From contig OZ024848.1 in NCBI GenBank assembly GCA_964017145.1, positions 1,562,501 through 1,626,500 on the forward strand: a DNA stretch of 64,000 nucleotides. Direction: 5' to 3'. The position numbers were made by a program, and so were the translations under genes. The notes beneath the pieces are model-generated. The model saw nothing but the letters and a program-made list of their open reading frames with translations, had not been told where the DNA came from and searched no databases. Source of the DNA: Agrocybe praecox. Taxonomy: Eukaryota; Basidiomycota; Agaricomycetes; Agaricales; Agrocybaceae. Shown piece after piece: positions 45,701-58,513 of the stretch; position 1 is the stretch's first letter; every line of letters starts with the position of its first letter.

Positions 45701-47078
45701 ATGCCTCCTCGACCAAACATGTCTGACGATGACCAGCCTTTGTTCTCTGAACGCCCAGAATGGGCAGATGTGCAGCCACTAGAACAGTACGAAGATATAA
45801 ACCCTTTGGCTCCTATTTTTTATACTCCAGAATGTGAGAAAGCATTATCAACCATAATTTGACTACTTAACAGCACTAAAGACAAGGACGCGACGGGCTA
45901 CCTCCGCGCAATCGTGAAATCCGGAGAGAAATCCCCACGCGTGCTTGAGTTGACGGAGGACGTGATTCGTAAAAATCCAGCGCACTATTCTGCATGGTAC
46001 GTTCCATCTTAAAGGGGATTAACGTAATCTTATTTCCTCAGGCAATATCGTTACGAAACTCTGCTTGCACTCATTCCTCCATCCTTCAAAACTCCAACCA
46101 CAATAAATTCATCGGCTCCATTGCCAGAGATCCTCCAGGACGAAACAGACCTACTTGACCAACTTTCGACTGCCTTCCTTAAAACCTACCAAGTTTGGCA
46201 CCATCGCCGCCTTGTACTTCTGCTTACGCGTCAGGCAGGGCACGAGCTCGAGTTTATCAAGAAAGGTTTGATAGAGGTAGACGAAAAGAATTACCATACT
46301 TGGAGCTACAGGCAATGGATCTTGGGCAGCTTCGGTGGTCTCGGCGGCGGTGGAACTGATGAAAGCGGAGAGGAACAGGCTGTAGACGAAGATCTATGGG
46401 TTGGTGAGCTTGATTTCGTAGACACGATGTTCGCACAGGACGTAAGAAATAATTCTGCATGGCACCATCGCTTCTTCGTCGTTTGGGGATGTGGAGTACG
46501 TGAAGGGGAGGAAGATCGCGAGCGTGTATTGAAAAGGGAATTAATGTGCGTCTAGTCCGAAATATTTCTCGGCATCTTCTGAACCTTCTCGATGTCAGCT
46601 ACGCAAAACAAAATATTTCTCTAGCACCCAATAACCCGTCCGCATGGAATTACCTCCGTGGAGTTCTCACACATACAAAGACGCCCTTGTCTCGCATACT
46701 CCTATTCGCAGTACAGTACATACACCCGTTGACATTCGGTGCCAACGATTCTGCGACGCACCAACCAAAAGGAATAGTCGACTTGGAGAACCCGCCTCCA
46801 AGCGAAACTGCGCAACTTCCTTGCGTGCAAGCGATGGAATTCGTCGCTGATGCCTGGGAAGCGGATGCTCTTGGTGAACAGGGTGAAGAGGAGAAATTGC
46901 AAAGGGCCGTCAAAGTATGGGAAAGTCTGGCGGTAGAATATGATGTTATCAGAAAGAAGTGAGGCGATCTTTTTTTCATTCGCATTGATTATTCTAATTA
47001 TAATATAGATACTGGGAACATCGCATCCGCGACGCTCACGTCTCACTGAGGAAGAAACAGCAGAATATCAATAATTGA
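45701..47078 (+). CDS. RAM2: Protein farnesyltransferase / geranylgeranyltransferase I alpha subunit
   Basis: Five exons: 45701-45833, 45882-45996, 46042-46545, 46599-46958, 47009-47078; 393 aa. The shared alpha subunit of the CaaX prenyltransferases. PFTA repeats are plain: NPAHYSAWQYRYETLLAL, TYQVWHHRRLVLLL, NYHTWSYRQWILG, NNSAWHHRFFVVW and NPSAWNYLRGVL. The N-terminal FYTPEYKDATGYLRAIV matches the start of the helical domain and fixes the first acceptor at 45881 rather than the earlier AG. The end is KYWEHRIRDAHVSLRKKQQ. An alternative start at 45719 would drop six residues. FNTA and the ICMT gene lie 3.2 kb apart. Confidence 0.93.
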
Positions 47079-50000
47079 ACACCCAGAGTTCCGCAGGCTC
47101 GGGATGTCAGACTACTGTTGAAGCTCGAAGGCCCAGGTGATCATTGTGGCGCGAATCCAAATTTACGTAGTGAAATAACGGACATATAAGGTGATAAAAT
47201 GGCCATGTACATATTTCAAAACCTGGAATTAGAGTCACCGTCTCCACATGATGGCACTCGTGGTAGAAACGATAAGATTAGATGTGATACCATCAGCCAC
47301 AACAGTGACTGACAGGTGTTTTGCGTCATTGTCGACGACGACATGGACCCAAATACACCCAACTCGAGGTACAAATTTACATTGTGTGCGGATCTAACAA
47401 GGGCCGTTCCTAAAGAAAGCGACGCTCTATTTCAGCGGAAGTTACTATTGGATGATACAGATTCCGACAATACTGTTGATGTAGTTACAGACTGACACTC
47501 CTTCAAAGCTTCAAGTTAAAAACTGTACCATCATTTTTGCCTCTGAGACTTCATCAGAAACATAGACCTGTGATCAAACTTGTATTTGGCACGGCCCCAA
47601 CATCTTTTCTCTGACTGACTAACCGCTAGCGGATGGACTTCCGTTCATTGCGATAAGCACGCTAGAACTTGAAGGAAGGCCGTGGTTGTCTGTAATATCA
47701 TCCAACTCGATGCTAGAAGCTAGCCACATACAGCATACCAGCGATTGTTGACCGGTATGCAAAGGAAAATTATCTTTAGGACTGGGGGCCCATACACACG
47801 CCGATCGGACTATGCACCTTGAACAGCTAAATGACACCTAGATAGCACAAAGATCAGCTCGGAGAAGACACCTCAAAAACATCTAACGATAGTTCATTTT
47901 TCCTTTCATACCTCATGCTGCATAATTTCGGTCCTTATGGCAGGACCGACACGATAAAAGCCTCTCCCACGAGGCAAGCGTACGGCGGACGTTAGTGGAT
48001 TGTATTGTAAGACTTACAAGGTTAAAACCTTCCTCAAAAAGAAATTCCTATATAGCACAGAGTCCTGATATTAATTATAAATAGAGCTGGGCCTTGGGTC
48101 AGCCGATGATACTCCTCAAAACCCGACGTGGAAGTTGTCAATTAATGACTTTGACTTTCTGATATGGAGTGTATGTCTAGCCCATTACCCCTTGTAACTG
48201 CTCTTCGATTCTGGCAGTCTGCCAGTAAAGGGAAGTGAAATGTGAGTGGTTAACTAGAATGTTACCGAAACTATAGAACGATCATAATTTTTTCTTTCAC
48301 AGACGCCCCTTAGATGCGTGTCAGGGCCTGGCCTTCCCGAAATGCATCGCGTATGACACCGTGTGGCCTATTATGTTGCCCCAGTGAATTCAAACGCTTT
48401 GTCGGCGGGTGCGGTACATAGCTCCCTCGTTATCAATGAGTCGGACATTTGTGAACATTGTATGTGTACGTGTGTTAGCGTCAATGTACGGGGCCGTCCA
48501 TCGAAACTTCCATATTCCGTCATAATAAATTAGTGTGGAAAAAAAACTTATTTTATTCTCCTTTTCAAACGCCCCTGTCCCGCAAAAAGTCAATTCATTA
48601 CCCAAGCGGTTTCTCTATATCGAATACATATTTTTGGCGACAATGTAGAAATTAGTTCGAATCGCGAACGGGGTGTGTGTGTGTTTGATTATTAAAATAT
48701 CCTTTTGGTAAGTTTTAATCCCTTTTCGGGCAATCAGGGGCTTGCTTCATAAAACCGCTTGAGACCGTACAGACTGGCGGTGCTCCGACGAGACGTGAAG
48801 CAATTATTGAGCTTCAGAACTTCCAGTTCGCAAAGAGCCGCTCGGTACGGTCTTTGCGGTTGTACAGGGAAAAGCGTTAACCTCTATAGTCGGAATGAAT
48901 TAAACGACTCTTCGCTTCGGCACTTGTAATTCAATATCTGGTCTAAGTAAAATGAATTATATTACTGGTGCGCTACATTTGCGTACCAGATTTCTTGTGA
49001 TATCATAAGTAGTAAGTATGTAGTAGTATTTGACCACTGGTGTGATTTTTGTCTTGATCCCGGGGATTGTTTTCGGGGGGGAGCTTTCGCCTGAGGGTTT
49101 ATTTTCCAAAGCTGTTTATCAAAGACGTCCCTTAATTTTACCTACTGCTTTCGGGCCTTCTTGACCATTTTCCGACCAACATGCTATAGGCTTTGCGGTA
49201 TATTATTACGTTTGATATAAACTCGCATCCCGATGATGGGCCCAGCGATCGTTCTGATCCGAGTTGGTCTTCTAAAATCGGTGCCAAGCATAGCATAGTT
49301 ATATACCATTACTAGGTTATCCCGAGCGCTACGAGCTATGCTCTCCACGAAATCAATTTATCCCTTGCCATCCTTGTTGGATTTTACGGTCAGCGAGTCC
49401 CATGTGTGACGACGGCGGCTGCGCGCACTGGTAACTTGGCAAGCCGGGTTTTCGCGAGCTGGCTCCATAGCTGTCCATGTGCATATAGGTGAATGATATA
49501 ACCGTATTACTATGTACTGACCAAGCTTCTAAATGTTCCCTGGGGCTCTGGTTTGACCTTCCGAGGCCGACGTGATGTTTTGATATCAATGGTGATAGCA
49601 AGGACGCAGATATCTGCTCCGCTGCCAGTCTGATGGAGCGCCCGTTTGAACATATCTCAATCAAGCGGAGTCGGCCCAATAAGTGCCATCCGACGAATGA
49701 TTAATATGATTGCCTAAGCCCGCCTTGTGTTACACATCCAACGGCGCGCCCAAGCAATGTTATAAAATACGCATGCCTCCTCTCTTTCTAACTGCCATGA
49801 TGTTTTGATAGCTAGGATCAACATGTCGAGGTTGGTTGTCTATAGATACCTACAAGATAATCTACTTAAGTATAGATGAGTATTCGCATATTATATATGT
49901 AGTGTCATGCTGATTATGATACTACTACCGCGTGCAAACGGCAGTTACTGTTACTACTCCTCATTGTCTAAACTGCCATCATATTCCCAGAAAAAGCCCG

Positions 50001-50753
50001 TGGATTCGCCAATTGGTGTCTTCACACTGGACTGATCACTTCAGGCCAGGATTTTGAAACGTTATGTCCGTCTTGCTTCGCTTGAAAGAAAGGGATCATA
50101 AACCGTCATCTAATGCAGTAGAGTCGAAACTTGTTATAGGGACCTTGATGGAGTGCCTAGGGAGATGACCTTTCCATGCTGGTCCATGTCAATCATGTAC
50201 ATCTATATGTGCATGAGTGATTTTGTATGATATAAACGCATATGTTAGCAAAATGCCCATCTTTTGTTGCAATGTGCTCGACTGCCATTATAGTGTCAAA
50301 TGTAGTACAAGAGTGGAGAATCGAAGTTAATTTCTCACTGAGCTTGACTACGAACAGCACTGGGAGCACTTGAATAAGAGAATTGTCAACGCATCACGGC
50401 GGGACAAGCGGTCCATTGGAACAGCGCATCACGACACCTGTGAGATTGTACTTGATAGTCTACTTTTAAACTGAGATACTATCGACAAAAGGAAGATTTT
50501 CTGAGGAAACAGCATGACTCGTCCATCGCATCAGACCCTGTTTCCAGGTAAGCGACCCACGCATTCGGAAATTTATGTAGTAGCAGATCGCATCAAACGT
50601 CTACGCGATAAGGAAGGGCGATATACATAGACGTTTCGTCCCTTTCCCAAACTGTCAGCGACTTACTCGGAGCTAGTGTAATTATATCTAGAAGCCGCCA
50701 AATACTAAAGCATTGCCTCGAGTCTCCTTCCACTACCCATTCCTTCCTCCAAA
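47079..50753. other. Gene desert of 3.7 kb
   Basis: The longest stretch without a supported gene. It contains an uninterrupted frame without ATG near 47319-47507 (+, about 62 codons) that could be a decayed exon, a minus-strand frame at 49353-49679, and a short GT microsatellite near 48672-48684. No transposase, reverse transcriptase motif, long terminal repeat or tRNA was recognised. Confidence 0.45.
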
Positions 50754-52229
50754 ATGTCGACACCTGGAGCCCTGCTGCCGATTCCCGCGAACATCGACGC
50801 AATGTAAGTACGACTTCGCTGATACATCCAATCCTTAACTGACCTGTTAAACAGAGCTGGTCCTCTAGTAAGCTTCCCGATCATTGTTTGCATACCAAAG
50901 ATTGACAGAGTTCTTCCATCGTCCAGTTGATTGGGCATCTCCTTAATTGGTGTCTTTTTGGCGCCTTGACGGTGCAAGTATGTGAGTATGGGCCATGCCA
51001 TGTCGACCGATCGACCACCACTGACAACGACTTAGGCATGTACTATCTGTCCTTCCCAAAGGATAGGCCATTCAGCAAATACTTTGTCATGGGTGTATAC
51101 TTGTGGGAGGCAGCCCAAACCTTTTTGTTGACCGACAGTGCATTCGATGCATTTGCACGGGGCTATGGAGACCTTAACCACCTGGATAAGATCGGTACTA
51201 TTTGGTTTACAGTCCCAATTATGAGTGGAGTTGGTGAGCAGTGCCTTTCTTTTCAATCTCAAATGAACAAATAAACTGACCTAAATTAAGTGGCTTTCGC
51301 TGGTCAATCTTTCTATGCGTACAGAATCCACATCCTTTCGCAGTCGAGGCTGGTGGCGGCTCTCATTCTTTCGGTAAGACCACCTCATCTCGTAAAACAA
51401 GTATTGATTCACTAAAATGCACATTACGATCACTAGCTTGCCACGGTTCAACTAGCTGGTTCAATAGCATGCGGCACGCAGTCCAAGAAAGCTGGTCGTC
51501 ACAGTCAATTCCTCGGTCGAGATGCGTACATCACAACTGGGGTTCGTTATATCTGTTGGTTTTTTCTCCCGCCTTTCTGACAATTTTTTCTTCTTAAATA
51601 GATCTGGACTGGCGGTAGTGCCGTCTGCGATTTAATCATCGCTATCTGTATGACACTTTCCGTATGTTATATATCACGTTACACGAGAAGCCAAGCAATT
51701 AACACCTTGACAGCTCCATAAAAGATCAACCGGAATGAGAAGAACATCCGTTCTGCTCAAGCGAATCATTCTTTTGACGATAGAAACGGGAACCGTCACA
51801 GGTATTACTTTTGCCAAGTGCTCTATGTGACGAAACATTAACGCATGTATCTCCACAGCCGTGATTGCCATCCTGACCTTTGTATTGTCAATTCTTCCCG
51901 GCCGACCTAACTACTACTTGGCTCCAGTTGGAATTCTTGGAAAGTTATACGCTAACTCCATCATGGCGGTATTCAACAGTCGTATCAAAACTGGTGATGA
52001 TACAACCCACCATTCCTCAACCGAGAATGCTTCTATTGTGCGACCGCCCCGACCACCGGGTACATACGAAATGGGTGGTGTATCTATTACAAGGGAACAG
52101 GTTTCCTTCCCAGCTACGAGTGGTTGGGTAAAGGTATGTTAGTAATCCTCTATTATGACACGTAATTTTCTGAGTTTAAGCCATCCCCAGGGGGAGGAAA
52201 ACGTTGACGATAAATTCCGAAGAATATGA
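50754..52229 (+). CDS. DUF6534-type seven-helix membrane protein, copy 1
   Basis: Ten exons: 50754-50803, 50855-50867 (13 bases), 50927-50981, 51036-51233, 51291-51373, 51437-51541, 51602-51661, 51714-51801, 51859-52133, 52191-52229; 321 aa. Fungal integral membrane family with seven predicted helices: LIGHLLNWCLFGALTVQV, YFVMGVYLWEAAQTFLLT, IWFTVPIMSGVVAFAGQSFY, AALILSLATVQLAGSIACG, GGSAVCDLIIAICMT, VIAILTFVLSILP. Conserved features include TDSAFDAFARGYGD, SQSRLVAALI, NYYLAPVGILGKLYANSIMA and the cytosolic Ser/Pro tail. Function unknown; rhodopsin-like topology is only a resemblance. Tandem paralogue of copy 2. Confidence 0.85.
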
Positions 52230-53310
52230 GCGGCCCCGAATTCATTCGTTCCACTCTTTTTTTGTTACTATTACGCGAGCACATGAATATGTTTTAATGT
52301 TTTTCTATAGCACCATTGAGGTGGTACTGTCGGATTGGGACTTTCCCTCTACATTCTTGTATTATTTTTATTTGATACCAATACCACTGTTTTTATAAGG
52401 GCAAAATTATGTAAAATAAAAAAAGGCCTGTTGGATTATTGAGTTCTCTTCCTTTTTGGTTCCATTTCGGCAAGTTGCAGTATAGATCGTCGAGAAGCCG
52501 ACCATGGCATATATGCCTCGTGTCGGACACTTGAGGAGGTAAGTACTTTACCTTTATCGTTACTGCAACATATTTCCTGCCCATCAAAACATACCAAGGA
52601 CGACGCGCGCATTTGAACACTCCGAATCGGCCGAATTGGGACGCGTCTTGATCACGTGGATGGGAAAGCGGTTATGATTGGGGAGCCAGGGCCTTGGAAA
52701 GGTTCCGAGAGGGACTTCGATATCCGGCTCATGTTCTTCCTGTTCCAGCGGCGTTGTCGTAAGTAAGGCCACGCAGTGAACCATAGCATACCTCGCATTT
52801 TTGCGATCAGCCGAGAAATGCTCGCGCTCAGATAACCTGGCGACAACGCCAAATTGACAATCATAAAACACAAAACCCTCCGACGTTGCTCAGTTTGCAG
52901 CCCCAAGTAAACCCTCCACAGAGACAGCAATAGGTTTGGGGCGTGCGGCCCATAATGCCGTGAGTAAGGTACTTGACAGAATAGTGGCGTTCAGCCAATG
53001 CTCAATCTATACGTATATGACAACTTGGAGAAATTCAGCTATACACTTCTAGCTTACCTGTACGTACGATTTCTATGGACTAAATTTCACCTTACACGGA
53101 GTTACCCGGTCCAATTGTGGCTGTAATTAAATCGAACCACGTGAGCGGGTCTTCGACATTCTATCGCAGCTGTCAATGTCAGCGCATGTCCTCTTTATTG
53201 CCTGTGCGGAGTTGTAACTTTGCCACCGACAATGTTTGTATCGTCTATACTTACATACTAATAAAGTAGTGTTTTAACTCTTTGCATCCAGCTTGCTCCC
53301 TACTACGACA
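52230..53310. other. Spacer between the DUF6534 copies
   Basis: 1.08 kb. Minus-strand frames around 52584-52930 have no motif. It carries the 3' end of copy 1 and the promoter of copy 2. Confidence 0.45.
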
Positions 53311-54814
53311 ATGTCCAGCAATGACGCGGTTCCTCCCATCCCAGCTGATATTGTCGCAATGTAAGTAATACTTTTCTTATACGTGTTGTTAACTAACCGA
53401 TACCATTTGATAGAGCGGGTCCTTTAGTGAGATTTGTTTTTTATACGTATAAGACAGATGTCTAAACGTGGTCATTCGCAACAGCTACTTGGACATATGC
53501 TCAACTGGGGTCTATTTGGCGCATTATCTGTACAAATTTGTGATTATCCATTTTATTCAGATGCATTGGCATTGTGGATGAAGCTGACTATCCATCTACA
53601 GACATGTACCATATTGGATACCCAGAGGATAGCAGGTTCAACAAACTATTCGTGGCTGCCATTTACGTGTGGGAAGCAGTACAGACTTTCATTTTGACCG
53701 AAAACGCGTTCGATGCCTTCGCTCGGGGTTATGGAAATGTGAACCATCTCAACAGAATTGGGCACCTGTGGTTCAGTGTACCTGTTATGAGCGGAGTCGG
53801 TGAGATTAATTTTTTCGCTTTTTTCACCTACAGCGCTCCCTCGCTGACTACTAGTAGTGGCCTTCGCTGGTCAGGCGTTCTATGCCTATAGAATCAGTAT
53901 CCTGGCTCAATCAAGAATCATGAGTAGCATCATACTTCTGGTTCGAGTTTATTTTATCCAATGACAGAATCAAAACCATCACTGACATGTCATCAGCTCG
54001 CCTTTATTTCACTCGGGGGCTCTATTGCATGTGGTGTGGAAGCGCAGAAAGCTGGTCTTCACAGTCGCTTCCTGGGTCGGGACTCGTATATTACTGCAGG
54101 GGTCAGCTTTCACCGAACTGACCTTTCTGGCCCTTAATCTAACCCGTGTTAAAGCAGATTTGGAACGGAGGCAGTGCTTTGTGCGATGCTATTATTACTG
54201 TATGCATGACAGTATACGTAAGGATTATTTAGCTGATCATCACATCTGTTCCCTATTTATTCGTATTCTCTTAATAGCTTCAACGAAGAGATACAGGAGT
54301 GAACAGAGTCACCACGATACTCAGAAAACTCATCAGAGTGACTCTCGAAACAGGCACAGTTACAGGTAAGTACTACACCTTTCTGACTCGTTATTTTCTA
54401 TATCTCACCTTTTAAAAATGTATAGCCGGTGTTGCCATTCTTAATCTTGTATTAATGTCCCTCCCAGGGCGCCCAAGCTATTACCTGGCCACGGTTGGGA
54501 TCCTTGGAAAATTATACGCAAACTCTGCAATGGCAGTGTTCAACAGCCGCCCGCAGATAGACAAGGATGGCCGCGACCCTTCGGAAATCGCATCTTCACT
54601 GTCCACTTTCAATGCTAGACCACGATCGGTACCTAACGTTCAAAATACATACGAGATGACGGCGAGAACCTCCATCACCGAGATTGTTTCCTCTTCTTCG
54701 GCAGGATCGTGGTCAGAGGTTAGTATCAACGTCTCCCTGCAACGGTGTTTAGCTGATCACTAAGCGTAGGACTCACCATTCCAAAAAAACGGCACCAAAC
54801 TGAAGGGCGCATAG
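53311..54814 (+). CDS. DUF6534-type seven-helix membrane protein, copy 2
   Basis: Ten exons: 53311-53360, 53414-53426 (13 bases), 53485-53539, 53602-53799, 53858-53940, 53997-54101, 54158-54217, 54278-54365, 54426-54718, 54770-54814; 329 aa. Helices and motifs parallel copy 1: LLGHMLNWGLFGALSVQI, LFVAAIYVWEAVQTFILT, ENAFDAFARGYGN, LWFSVPVMSGV, AGLHSRFLGRDSYIT, IWNGGSALCDAIITVCMTV and YYLATVGILGKLYANSAMA. The tail is Ser/Thr-rich. Exons 1-8 equal those of copy 1 in length; the last two differ. Function unknown. Confidence 0.85.
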
Positions 54815-55264
54815 ATTTGCATCCAGAATAGCTCATACTGGAGTGCGGTGAAATGTCCTGGGCTATTAAGATTCTGGTCCCGGGTGTCATCAATTTTTGA
54901 CTCTACCCTTTGACATGACCCCTAGAAACGACCCTTTGAATCCAAATTTATGCTGCCGCCTGCGGCTATCGATATTGCTTTGATAGTATAGAAATAATAC
55001 ATCCATATAAGTAGGAATATGTCATTTGTATATTAATATCATCATGTTACATAGAATAGAATGAATTCGTGAAAAGTAGAAAGAATGTGCGTCGCGTCGG
55101 GATTCAGGAACGCGCTTAAATATGCATCACATGATGATTTGAGATCCTCGGACCGCCTTTAGACAATCATTGACATTACATAATGCACAGGCAATTTCTT
55201 TTGGGCGAAGTGGCAGTCGCCTTCTGTAAAACCTATACCATTTTATTATCTCGTCCTATTGCAG
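54815..55264. other. Intergenic
   Basis: 450 bases between two plus-strand genes. Nothing recognised beyond A/T-rich sequence. Confidence 0.5.
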
Positions 55265-58067
55265 ATGGGAGAAACTGGACCTCTGGCTGGACCTTCCAAG
55301 AAGCAAAACACTAAAAAACCCAAGAAGGATGCAAAATCTCAGTTCAGGACTTCCAAAATCAAAAAGTTGAACGAAAAGCAGAAAATAGAGGCTTTGGAAA
55401 AGGCTGCCCGAGACTATGTATGTTACTGGAATTTCACCATCGAGTTGTACTCAACGGCAAGCTACTCGTAGATTTCCCAAGATGACTTGAAAGCGTTTGC
55501 AGACCTTCCCTTGTCCGAGCCTACGAAGAGAGGCGAGTATATTGAAGAGAAGATATTGTTATTGAACTGACGGTCTAACTAGGCTTAAAGAAGGCTTTCT
55601 TCACAGATATGACGGACATACAACGAACAAGCATACCGGTATCTCTTAAAGGAAAAGACGTGCTAGGCGCAGCCCGTACCGGGAGTGGAAAGACATTAGC
55701 ATTCCTTGTGCCAGTCCTCGACATTCTATATCGACGCAAATGGAGTGCAGCGGATGGCTTAGGAGCTTTGATTGTATCGCCAACCAGAGAACTGGTATTT
55801 ATACATGCCTTTTCTATTCGATCACGTTGAATTAACTCTTAGGATTGCAGGCCGTCCAAATTTTCGACGTTTTACGGTCAATAGGCGGTTACCATTCTTT
55901 CTCTGCGGGACTCGTTATTGGAGGCAAGAACTTGAAGGACGAAAGTGACAGACTATCGCGAATGAATATCCTTGTTGCCACTCCTGGAAGGCTGCTTCAA
56001 CACATGGACCAGACAGTAGGATTTGATGCTGGAAATCTCCAGGTACTAGGTGCGGAAATATCTTTGTTTTCAGTTAAGGGAAGAGAGGGTTCATGTTTTT
56101 CTTTTTCAAAGTTCTTGATGAAGCTGATAGGATCCTTGACATGGGTTTCAAACGCACTCTTACCGCTCTCCTTGATCATCTCCCCAAATCCCGCCAAACC
56201 CTGCTTTTCTCTGCAACCCAAACCGACTCAGTATCTGATTTAGCTCGTCTCAGTCTTAAAGAACCCGTGCAAATTGGTGTCAAGGGAGAAGGACCTGATG
56301 ACGCAACATTTTCGCTTTCAGCTATGCCCAAGAATCTCGAGCAACATTACCTCTTAGTCGAGCTCGACAAGAAACTGGACGTACTATGGAGTTTCATCAA
56401 AACACATCTTCAGTCCAAAATCATCGTATTCATGTCAAGTTGTAAGCAAGTACGCTTCGTCTTCGAAACGTTTTGCAAAATGCATCCTGGTGTACCCCTT
56501 CTCAGCCTTCACGGGAAGCAAAAACAGTCGGCCAGACTGATCATGTATCAGAAATTTACCTCGATGTCACACGCTGTACTTTTCGCTACGGATATCGCTG
56601 CTCGTGGCTTGGACTTCCCTTCTATCGACTGGGTCATTCAATTGGACGCCCCCGAAGATGCAGAGACATATATTCACCGAGTTGGAAGGACCGCACGATA
56701 CGAGAGCAAAGGGAAGAGTTTATTGTTTTTGATGCCCAGTGAGGAAGAAGGCATGATCGCTGCCCTCAAGAAAAAGAACGTGGAGGTTTCCAAGATCAAA
56801 AACCGAGCGAGCAAAACGCAGAACATCCAGAACCAACTCCAAAATATTGCATTCCAGGATCCAGAAATCAAGTACCTCGGCCAAAGAGTATGTTATCCTC
56901 ATGTCCACTTCGTTGAATTATGTTGTTCACCCTTATTCGTATGTTATAGGCATTTGTATCCTACCTTCGTTCTATCTATCTCCACAAAGACAAGACGATT
57001 TTCAAACTTGACGGATTACCCGTAGATAAGTTTGCGGAATCTCTGGGTTTGCCAGGGACTCCAAAAATCAAATTCCTCAGCAAGGCTATTGTCAAGCAGA
57101 AGAAAAATGCCTCCAGAGCTGTTGAAGCGGCTCAAGCAGAGGCTCAAAGGGGTGGATCTGGTGGCGAGTCGGAATCAGAAAGTGACGAATCATCCTCGGG
57201 CGATGAGGAAGAAACGGTTGTTAAGAATGCAAAACCGGCAAAGGTCAGTATAATTATTTTGTCTTATTGATCCTGTTGACCCACGACCTTGTAGGAAGAT
57301 GTTGTCAGAACAAAATACGACCGCATGTTTGAAAGGAAGAACCAGAACGTGCTTTCTGCCCATTACTCTAAACTTATTGAACGCGATACAGCGCCTGCTG
57401 CAGACGATGATGACGATTTCATCGTGCTCAAACGTGCAGATCATGACCTTCCTGATTCTGAGAAGGTTCCCCTGAATTCAAGCGACCTGTCGAAGCGTAA
57501 ACTCAAGCTTGGAAGAGCGAAACAAGCTATCCTGAAGAACGGTCTTGGAACGAAACTTGTGTTTGACGATGAAGGAAACCCACATCACATTTATGAAATG
57601 GCTGACCCTGATACCTGGTATCAGGCCAAAGGCGGTCTTGAGGGTGCTAAGGAAGAAGGGAAACTGTTTGCACAGGAAGAGGGTGCCAAATTGCGCAAAG
57701 CCGATGTCGTGGACAAACAAGAAGCCAAGGCGAAGAAGCAGGAAAAGAAGAGGAAACGAAAGGGAAGAGAAAAGGTACGTTATCAAACGCATATATAGTC
57801 TTTACAGTTATCAACTTTTTTTTGTAGGCGGCGTTGGATGAACCGGTGGGTGCTGGCTTTGAAGCGCCTTCGGACGATGATGGTTATGTTTCACCTGAAT
57901 TTGACCTCCCTGACCTGCCTTCCGATGAGGAAGATGATGATATGGCACCTCCTACAAAACGAAATAAATATGAATCAAAATCTCATGGACGACCCGCCAG
58001 TCATGTTTTGGACGCAGGGTTGGAAGATGAGGAAGAATTGGCCTTACGCTTATTAGGACGGGGATGA
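55265..58067 (+). CDS. DBP4: DEAD-box ATP-dependent RNA helicase DBP4
   Basis: Eight exons: 55265-55417, 55472-55532, 55583-55794, 55851-56049, 56112-56887, 56950-57243, 57295-57774, 57828-58067; 804 aa. DBP4 (Hca4) acts in early 18S rRNA processing in the nucleolus. Motifs in order: Q-motif [23 protein letters not shown], Ia [70 protein letters not shown]. The N-terminal basic/Lys region ([14 protein letters not shown]) and the long acidic C-terminal extension with Lys-rich coiled coil fit the DBP4 subfamily. The intron after exon 2 is GC-AG. Translation starts at the first in-frame ATG. Confidence 0.95.
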
Positions 58068-58513
58068 ACATCACACTAACAGTCTTTTTCGATATATGCA
58101 CAGAATTTAGTTATTACCCATACCATTATTTTGCGCATACATTCGAATTCCGCATCGTATCTATGAATCATTGTGCATGTTTTTAACTTTGGAAGTCCAG
58201 CCTCGTTTGTTTTCCCACGCTGTGTGGGCCATAACGTCACCAATTTGTATGTCTTTCCGGCTTGAAGTTGGACTTCATGCCCTTGCGCATCTTCATTGAA
58301 CTACTGTTCTTTCAAAACTATGCACGCATTCAGAAACTGGGATCGACCATGGGAAGATATGTCATACAGGCATAGCCTGGGTACTTGACATCAGCTACAT
58401 TTAGAACGGCAACGTCGGGACGAGGGCGATGCTATAAGCCCTCGTTTCTGCAATGAACATGGCTCCTTTTTCTGCTCTGTCCTAGCAAGACGACCGCAAG
58501 CTCTGAGTCCAAT
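58068..58513. other. Intergenic
   Basis: 446 bases between two plus-strand genes. Nothing recognised. Confidence 0.5.

Noticed and set aside
47079..50753. Transposable element in the gene desert
   Set aside because: No reverse transcriptase, integrase, transposase motif, target-site duplication or terminal repeat could be identified by eye.
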